24,175 nt of DNA from JAENVT01 sp031412355. GTDB lineage: Bacteria; Actinomycetota; Acidimicrobiia; Acidimicrobiales; Ilumatobacteraceae. Location of the stretch: positions 1 through 24,175 of the forward strand of contig JANOCR010000082.1 in assembly GCA_031412355.1 (NCBI GenBank). The letters run 5' to 3'. The notes below the pieces were generated by a model. That model was not told the origin of the DNA. It saw only the letters and a program-made list of their open reading frames with translations, and did no database searches. Positions 22,960-24,175 of this stretch are shown here, piece by piece. A program made the position numbers and the translations under genes. Numbering within the stretch: position 1 is the stretch's first letter; each line of letters begins with the position of its first letter.

Positions 22960-24175
22960 AAGCCGGTCGCCGATCCGACCGCGCATCGGCGTCGAGACAA
23001 CGTCGTCACGCAGCAGACCCAGCCGCTCGATGTTGAGACGTTCCAGCGCAGCGTCGTAGACCACATGATCGGCCCCCGTGCGTTTGCACTCGTACATTGC
23101 AGTGTCGGCCTGTCGCAGCAAGGTCTCACCGTCTGTGTCCGTGCCATGGGTGACGGCGATCCCGATGCTGACTCGCGGGTGGATGGTGACACCGCGATCC
23201 TTCCAAGGCGACGACAGCACGACGGCACACCGGTTGGCGAACTCGAGGGCATGCACATAGTCGGCGCGAGGCATCAGCACGGCGAACTCGTCGCCACCCA
23301 GTCGAGCAACGGTGTCGTCCGGATCTGCAATGCGCACCAGGCGGTTGGCAAGTTCGATCAGCAGTTGGTCTCCGCTGGCGTGACCGAGTGCGTCGTTGAC
23401 GCGCTTGAAGTTGTTGAGGTCGAGCAACAGCAGAGCGTTCGTGGTCGGCACCTCGTTCACCGGGCACAGCGCTGCCAGCATGCGCTCGCCGAGCAGAGCG
23501 CGGTTCGGGAGATCGGTCAACGGGTCGTGCACGGCGCGATGGGCCAACTCGAACTCGGCGCGTTTGCGATCAGACACGTCGATCAGCACCGTGCGGACGC
23601 GGCGCCTGCTTCCCTTGGTCGACACAGTGGTGCGCATCTCGACGTAGCACGTCTCGGTCGGCGACAGCACACGGACCTCGGTCGTGACCGGTTGCCCTGT
23701 CTCGCGGGCCCGAAGGGCCGTCTCGATCGCGAGGTGCCGGTCCTCGGGGTGAACGTGATCGAGCAGTGCCTGGTCCGATCGCGCTGTCGGGCCGATGATC
23801 TGGCGCGTCCGCACGTTCATGTACAGCATCTCGCCCGAGTCGAAGTCGGTCTCGAACACGTACGCGTTGATCCCGTCGAGCAGTTCCTCGTACCGACGAT
23901 TGGCCGCGAGATTGCGGTTCTTGAGGTACTCGACTGCACGCGCGATCGCCATGGTCGACATCGTCACCGGTATGCAGAACGCCAGTAGGACGCGGTCGTG
24001 GTGCAGCACGCCGGCGGTGATCAGCAGAGCACCACCCGCAACGATCGAGGGTTGCACCACGCGTTGGCGTAGACCGATGGCCCCGGTCACCGCGCCGACG
24101 AGTTGGCACACGACCACGCCGATCGCAACGACCGGGTCGATGACTGCGCACGAGCCCGCCAAGTACTGGTCGGCG
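22924..24175 (-). CDS. Membrane PAS-GGDEF diguanylate cyclase, N-terminus possibly cut by window edge
   Basis: Enzyme making cyclic di-GMP from two GTP. Counting from a TTG at 24162, hydrophobic segments lie at about 7-29, 37-53 and 58-75, then a PAS/PAC domain at about 88-200 (YVFETDFDSGEMLYMN through RTVLIDVSDRKRAE). The GGDEF domain follows at about 207-372, with DLNNFKRVND (248-257, metal D248) and an intact GGDEF at 289-293. The product-inhibition site RxxD is replaced by D280-P-D-D283, so feedback inhibition is probably absent. No EAL domain follows; about 37 residues form a short acidic tail. The frame remains open to the window edge (codons for A, D, Q, Y before the TTG), so more membrane segments may lie beyond. 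Nothing here shows what the PAS domain senses. Confidence 0.9.
   Translation of the reverse strand, partial: ADQYLAGSCAVIDPVVAIGVVVCQLVGAVTGAIGLRQRVVQPSIVAGGALLITAGVLHHDRVLLAFCIPVTMSTMAIARAVEYLKNRNLAANRRYEELLDGINAYVFETDFDSGEMLYMNVRTRQIIGPTARSDQALLDHVHPEDRHLAIETALRARETGQPVTTEVRVLSPTETCYVEMRTTVSTKGSRRRVRTVLIDVSDRKRAEFELAHRAVHDPLTDLPNRALLGERMLAALCPVNEVPTTNALLLLDLNNFKRVNDALGHASGDQLLIELANRLVRIADPDDTVARLGGDEFAVLMPRADYVHALEFANRCAVVLSSPWKDRGVTIHPRVSIGIAVTHGTDTDGETLLRQADTAMYECKRTGADHVVYDAALERLNIERLGLLRDDVVSTPMRGRIGDRLLPAEEVVEEPK

Overview
The window is GC-rich, densely packed bacterial DNA. Genes are joined by 1-4 base overlaps, GTG starts are common, and some genes appear leaderless. An ECF-type sigma / zinc anti-sigma pair, a stand-alone LigD-type polymerase and a substrate-binding lipoprotein with an acidic run and an Ala/Pro/Thr/Asp-rich linker point to a high-GC actinobacterium. 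An Acidimicrobiia (Ilumatobacter-like) member is my best guess, but this is inference from style and not from a marker gene.

Region 1 (1-1895) holds a two-component pair: the 3' part of a PAS/GAF histidine kinase of the HisKA_3 type and its NarL/LuxR-class response regulator. A 222-base spacer with dyad symmetries (1896-2117) follows.

Region 2 (2118-15734) is a 13.6 kb unidirectional run of 14 genes that reads as one catabolic operon. It opens with a complete LivHMKGF-type (hydrophobic amino acid family) ABC importer: two permeases, a lipoprotein receptor and two ATPases. Nine soluble proteins follow: a Gfo/Idh/MocA dehydrogenase, a xylose-isomerase-like TIM barrel, a Tm-1-like (UPF0261) protein, a PEP-hydrolase-like TIM barrel, a tagatose-3-epimerase-like isomerase, a mandelate racemase/enolase superfamily protein, a VOC protein, a D-2-hydroxyacid dehydrogenase and a cupin. 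The enzymes look like sugar, inositol or sugar-acid catabolism, while the importer belongs to a family best known for amino acids and amides. I cannot name the substrate; this operon is the strongest candidate here for an undescribed pathway. It ends in a symmetric hairpin shared with a broken histidine kinase remnant on the other strand.

Region 3 (15940-16878) is a stand-alone LigD-type DNA polymerase/primase domain.

Region 4 (16970-21612) is a five-gene, translationally coupled module: sigma factor, polytopic zinc-finger anti-sigma factor, ABC ATPase, large permease and small membrane protein. It looks like a self-regulated membrane stress or export system.

Region 5 (21548-22959) is a divergent pair, an Lrp/AsnC regulator and a phenylalanine-4-hydroxylase. 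An inverted repeat covers the likely hydroxylase promoter.

Region 6 (22924 to the right edge) is a membrane PAS-GGDEF diguanylate cyclase on the minus strand, probably cut at its N-terminus by the window edge.

No tRNA, rRNA, CRISPR array or insertion sequence was recognised, and no gene-free stretch exceeds 300 bases.
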